A DNA stretch of 8,722 bases from Clostridia bacterium (lineage in GTDB: Bacteria; Bacillota_A; Clostridia; Oscillospirales; CAG-272), in contig JAFQOB010000149.1 in NCBI GenBank assembly GCA_017395725.1, positions 1 to 8,722 of the forward strand. Reading direction: 5' to 3'. The notes under the pieces are model-generated. The model searched no databases and was not told the origin of the DNA. It saw nothing but the letters and a program-made list of their open reading frames with translations. The position numbers and the translations under genes were made by a program. Position 1 is the first letter of the stretch; the number at the start of each line of letters is the position of its first letter. Shown one piece after another: positions 5,631 through 8,722 of this stretch.

Positions 5631-7802
5631 TTATTTAGCAATAAATCTGTAAACCTTAGTTTCAAAGTCACCTGCGGGCATAGCGGGATAGAGACCGAAG
5701 TTCATCCAGCTTTTACCTGTCATAGCCATATCAAGCTCAGCAACCTCATAAACAGTATCTTCATCAAGACCGCGAGGATAGATTCTCATTTCAGGCTCGT
5801 TGAAGGCTTCCTGCATTTTCATAACGGTAACTCTTGCTTTTTTCTTATCGGGAGAAACAACCTGCATAGCAAAGTAGTTTGAATCACCGAAAGGAGAAAC
5901 GAGTCTGTATACGTCGCCGTTAAATACAAGGTCTTCGTCTGCTTTATATGCTGCAATTTGATTGGGAATTTCAGCGATTTCTTCTTCTGTCATTTTGGTG
6001 GTATCAAGCTCATAACCTGTAGCACCCATGTGAGCGAGGTCGGCTCTTGCATAGAGCTTAGTAACGTGTTTTGCACGTCTGTTGGGGGATTCGGTAATAT
6101 GGCAAGACATTGCGGAGAAGGGATAGCAGTAGGAGGTACCGTACTGAATTTTTGCTCTTGCGGGAGCATCGGTTTGGTCACTTGTCCAAATCTGCGGGAA
6201 GTAATAGAGCACACCTGCATCAAAACGTGAGCCGCCGCTTGAGCAACCCTCGAAGATGATATCAGGGTTAGCGTTAACGATTCTGTCAAAGAGGTCGTAG
6301 AGACCGAGAATCTGTCTGTGGAAGGTTTCTTTTTGTCTGTCAGCGGGGAGAGCTAGAGAATAACCTTCAGCGAGGTCGCGGTTGCAGTCCCACTTAACGT
6401 AATCTATTTCGTTTTCGCGGATAATTTTGTTGATAGTATCAGCAAGATATTCTCTTACTTCAACTCTTGTAAGGTCGAGCATAAGCTGTCTTCTTGCTTC
6501 GACAGCTTCCTCGTCGGGAGTTTGCATAGCCCAGTCCGGATGTGCGCGGAAGAGGTCGCTGTCACGGCTTATCATTTCAGGCTCAAACCAAAGACCGAAG
6601 CGCATACCCTTTGAGTGAGTAAAGTCGATAAGGTCTTTGAGGGTACCCTCCATTTTCTCTTCGTTTACGTACCAGTCGCCAAGACCTGAGGTTTCGTCTT
6701 CGCGTTTGCCGAACCAACCGTCATCGAGAACAAAGGTGTCAATACCTGTACCGGCAACGGTGGAAACAATAGAACGGAGCTTTTCCATAGTGAATTTAAA
6801 TCTTGTAGCTTCCCAGTTGTTGATAACGATAGGACGGGATTTTTTAACAAATCTTTCGGGGATAAGAGCATCGCGGTAAATATCGTGGAACTGACGGCTC
6901 ATACCGGAGTAACCCTCATCTGAGAAAGCGAGAACAACTTCGGGAGACTGGAAGGATTCACCGGGTTCAAGCTTCCAAGAGAAATCGAAATCGGAGAGAC
7001 CGCCGGTAACACGAACCAAGCCCATAGGAGTTCTTTCTGCGGATATAGCGTGTGAGCCCGAGTAAATGATATTGATACCGTATGCAACACCCTCATTTTC
7101 GGTGGTTGAGTCTCTGCCGATAGCCATAAAGGGATTGGCGGAGGCGGAGGAATTACCTCTCTTTGAGTCTATAGTAAATATACCTCTGTCAAGCTCGGTG
7201 GATTTAACGTGAGCTTCAGCACCGGCACCGCCTGCGATATATGTAGCCTTCCAATCGAGATTGGGTAGAGAGAAGGCGAAGCTGTATGCGCGGTTTACGC
7301 GAAGGTTGTCGTTGCCTTCGTTTATAACCTTCATACTACGTGCGATTATTGAAGAGGTTTCAGAAACTGTATAGTAAAGAATAACCTTTGCACTTTTAGC
7401 CTTAAGTGTAATAGCTAAGGTTTCACCCTTTCTAAGAGAGGGAAGACCGTCGAGTGCGGGTTTTTCTTTAAGAATTTCATATCCCTCAAAAACGAGGTCG
7501 GAACGTCTGTTACCGTTAGCGTATTCGAGAATAAGGCTGGGCTCATAGTAGTCGCCGCCGTAGGGAGTGCTGATTTCCTGAGGAATGACAGTAACGTCAT
7601 ATCTTTTATCGTTATTACCCACAACGTAGATGGCGTGAGATCTACCGCCTGCACAGTATATACCGGTTCTCAGATCTCTGCCTGTTCTTTTGCCGAAGTA
7701 GACGTGTTCCATTTGACCGATAGCATTTATACCAAAGGCATAGGTGAGATTTTTGCTTTCAAGGTAAAAAACTTTGTTTTGCTCGTCGAAAAAAATTGAC
7801 AT
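5631..7802 (-). CDS. Alpha-galactosidase, glycoside hydrolase family 36
   Basis: This 723-residue enzyme is the usual length for bacterial tetrameric GH36 alpha-galactosidases, which hydrolyse terminal alpha-1,6-galactose from melibiose, raffinose and stachyose with retention of configuration. An N-terminal beta-sandwich region (about 1-320) precedes the catalytic barrel, with NNWEAT (328-333), FVLDDGWFGKR (357-367), the nucleophile Asp472 in YVKWDCNRD, EGCSSGGSRFD (518-528) and the acid/base Asp542 in WTSDQTDA; the 70-residue spacing between the two catalytic Asp matches the family. Cys473 stands where many relatives have Met. A C-terminal beta domain ends at 723. There is no signal peptide, so it is cytoplasmic and needs a transporter. 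The start at 7802 is chosen over the in-frame ATG at 7835: it has a GAGAG ribosome site 8 bases upstream, and the predicted transcript begins near 7838, leaving no leader for the earlier ATG. It diverges from an MFS gene. Confidence 0.95.
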   Translation of the reverse strand: MSIFFDEQNKVFYLESKNLTYAFGINAIGQMEHVYFGKRTGRDLRTGIYCAGGRSHAIYVVGNNDKRYDVTVIPQEISTPYGGDYYEPSLILEYANGNRRSDLVFEGYEILKEKPALDGLPSLRKGETLAITLKAKSAKVILYYTVSETSSIIARSMKVINEGNDNLRVNRAYSFAFSLPNLDWKATYIAGGAGAEAHVKSTELDRGIFTIDSKRGNSSASANPFMAIGRDSTTENEGVAYGINIIYSGSHAISAERTPMGLVRVTGGLSDFDFSWKLEPGESFQSPEVVLAFSDEGYSGMSRQFHDIYRDALIPERFVKKSRPIVINNWEATRFKFTMEKLRSIVSTVAGTGIDTFVLDDGWFGKREDETSGLGDWYVNEEKMEGTLKDLIDFTHSKGMRFGLWFEPEMISRDSDLFRAHPDWAMQTPDEEAVEARRQLMLDLTRVEVREYLADTINKIIRENEIDYVKWDCNRDLAEGYSLALPADRQKETFHRQILGLYDLFDRIVNANPDIIFEGCSSGGSRFDAGVLYYFPQIWTSDQTDAPARAKIQYGTSYCYPFSAMSCHITESPNRRAKHVTKLYARADLAHMGATGYELDTTKMTEEEIAEIPNQIAAYKADEDLVFNGDVYRLVSPFGDSNYFAMQVVSPDKKKARVTVMKMQEAFNEPEMRIYPRGLDEDTVYEVAELDMAMTGKSWMNFGLYPAMPAGDFETKVYRFIAK

Positions 7803-7844
7803 AGTTTCTTCTCTCTTTCTTTTATGATAAAACATTTTTGTTGA

Positions 7845-7873
7845 ACTATAATTACATACAAAGCTATTGTAAC
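7845..7873 (-). promoter_or_regulatory. Predicted sigma-A promoter of the alpha-galactosidase gene
   Basis: On the minus strand, GTTACA (7873-7868; 4 of 6 matches to TTGACA) and TATAGT (7850-7845; 5 of 6 to TATAAT) are separated by 17 bases. Transcription would start near 7838, giving a leader of about 36 bases to the ATG at 7802. No clear operator palindrome was seen around it. Confidence 0.55.
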
Positions 7874-7941
7874 AGAATACTTTCCCATTTTCAAGTGAAT
7901 ATAAGCATTTTATAACATTATTATAAGTATAGAAAACATTG

Positions 7942-7970
7942 TTGATAAAAAAAGAGAGCTGTGTTATACT
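7942..7970 (+). promoter_or_regulatory. Predicted extended -10 sigma-A promoter of the MFS transporter gene
   Basis: TTGATA (7942-7947) and TATACT (7965-7970) are exactly 17 bases apart, and TGT directly before the -10 makes an extended -10. Each hexamer matches consensus at five of six positions. The start of transcription should be near 7977, about 30 bases before the ATG. This looks like a strong promoter, so regulation probably depends on a repressor or on transcription-coupled control not encoded here. Confidence 0.75.
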
Positions 7971-8007
7971 ATAATTTAGAAAGAAACGTTATTAGGAGAT
8001 ATAAATA

Positions 8008-8722
8008 ATGGAAAAGACGAAATTATCAAAGAAATTTTGGGTATCGCTGTGGATATTCAGCCTGACGGGGCAGATTGCATGGGTAGTTGAGAATATGTAT
8101 TTCAACGTGTTTATTTATAAGATGTTTAATGCCTCTGCCGATTCTATATCCACAATGGTGGGAGCATCGGCAGTAGCAGCGACGTTGACTACCGTTATAA
8201 TCGGGGCACTGTCCGACAAAATAGGCAAGAGAAAGGTGTTTATTTGCGGCGGTTATATTTTGTGGGGATTGACTATTGCGAGTTTTGCATTAATTCGTGT
8301 TGATACGATAGCAAGTCTGTTTCCGTCGGTATCGGCGTCTGCGTTGGCGATAACCTTGGTTATAATAATGGACTGCGTAATGACGTTTTTTGGCTCAACG
8401 GCAAACGATGCTTGCTTTAACGCTTGGCTTACGGATATGACCGACAGCACAAACAGAGGGGCAGCCGAGGGAATAAACTCAATGATGCCTCTTCTTGCAA
8501 TGCTTGCGGTGTTTGGCGGATTTATGTCATTTGACTTGAACAAGGCTGAGAGCTGGACTGCAATATACCTGACGATCGGAGTAGTTGTACTGATAATCGG
8601 AATATTGGGCGTATTTTTGATAGAAGAGAAAACACAAAGAACAAAGGAAAATGAAAATTATTTTGCAAATATAATTTATGGCTTCCGTCCTTCTGTAATT
8701 AAGCAAAATACAATGCTTTACG
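8008..8722 (+). CDS. MFS transporter, sugar-porter-like (N-terminal half; 3' end outside window)
   Basis: The frame is open from ATG 8008 to the window edge, giving 238 residues. It shows six hydrophobic segments (roughly 11-33, 45-66, 77-97, 111-130, 157-176, 184-205) followed by the start of a charged central loop (EEKTQRTKENEN, 206-217), as expected for the first half of a 12-helix major facilitator. MFS motif A, GALSDKIGKRK (66-76), lies between helices 2 and 3; GQIAWVVENMYFN (21-33) in helix 1 and LTDMTDSTNRGAAEG (141-155) resemble sugar-porting MFS/GPH-like members found near glycoside hydrolases. AGGAG (7994-7998) sits 9 bases before the ATG. Divergence from the alpha-galactosidase suggests import of alpha-galactosides such as melibiose or raffinose; that specificity is inference. 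Confidence 0.88.
   Translation, partial: MEKTKLSKKFWVSLWIFSLTGQIAWVVENMYFNVFIYKMFNASADSISTMVGASAVAATLTTVIIGALSDKIGKRKVFICGGYILWGLTIASFALIRVDTIASLFPSVSASALAITLVIIMDCVMTFFGSTANDACFNAWLTDMTDSTNRGAAEGINSMMPLLAMLAVFGGFMSFDLNKAESWTAIYLTIGVVVLIIGILGVFLIEEKTQRTKENENYFANIIYGFRPSVIKQNTMLY

Noticed and set aside
7874..7941. Possible operator palindromes or a catabolite-repression site between the divergent promoters
   Set aside because: Only short AT-rich repeats (two TATAAG direct copies, 4-base inverted pairs) are present and no cre-like consensus; nothing exceeds what such composition gives by chance.

Overview
The window looks like chromosomal DNA from an anaerobic Clostridia-type Firmicute, most likely a gut or rumen Ruminococcaceae/Oscillospiraceae relative. 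The evidence is moderately AT-rich coding sequence, AGGAG-type ribosome binding sites, a ferredoxin-linked 2-oxoacid oxidoreductase (an anaerobe's enzyme), a cytoplasmic GH36 alpha-galactosidase, and gene ends marked by AT-rich hairpins. The taxonomic call is inference; no rRNA or other phylogenetic marker is present.

Region 1 (1-4091, + strand) is a tight five-gene operon entering from the left: the C-terminal part of iorA, then iorB (4-base overlap), paaK, a two-ACT-domain protein and a class I aminotransferase, with gaps of only 19-21 bases. Together they interconvert aromatic amino acid, arylpyruvate, arylacetyl-CoA and arylacetate. The order fits either fermentation of aromatic amino acids (giving reduced ferredoxin and, through the ligase, possibly ATP) or the reverse 'aryl acid' route in which exogenous phenylacetate or indoleacetate is reductively carboxylated to make Phe or Trp. 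The ACT protein is the likely amino-acid-sensing element.

Region 2 (4092-5630) begins with a convergent intergenic region holding a near-symmetric bidirectional terminator. Next comes a minus-strand CapA-family metallophosphatase-like gene without any secretion signal, then a 147-base gap. Region 3 (5631-8722) has a GH36 alpha-galactosidase on the minus strand and, divergently, the first half of an MFS transporter that runs off the right edge. Both have recognisable sigma-A-type promoters in the 205-base gap between them. Together they look like uptake and cytoplasmic cleavage of alpha-galactosides such as melibiose or raffinose.

The most notable non-coding signal is a composite element found just after the stop codon of all three genes that end at an intergenic gap (aminotransferase, capA-like, alpha-galactosidase). 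It is an AT-rich hairpin with core CTTTTTGAAA, followed 6-8 bases later by a CAAAAACTTTA-like box, always in the same orientation relative to the gene it follows. It appears to be an interspersed 3'-end element. No CRISPR array, insertion sequence, tRNA, rRNA or defence system was seen.
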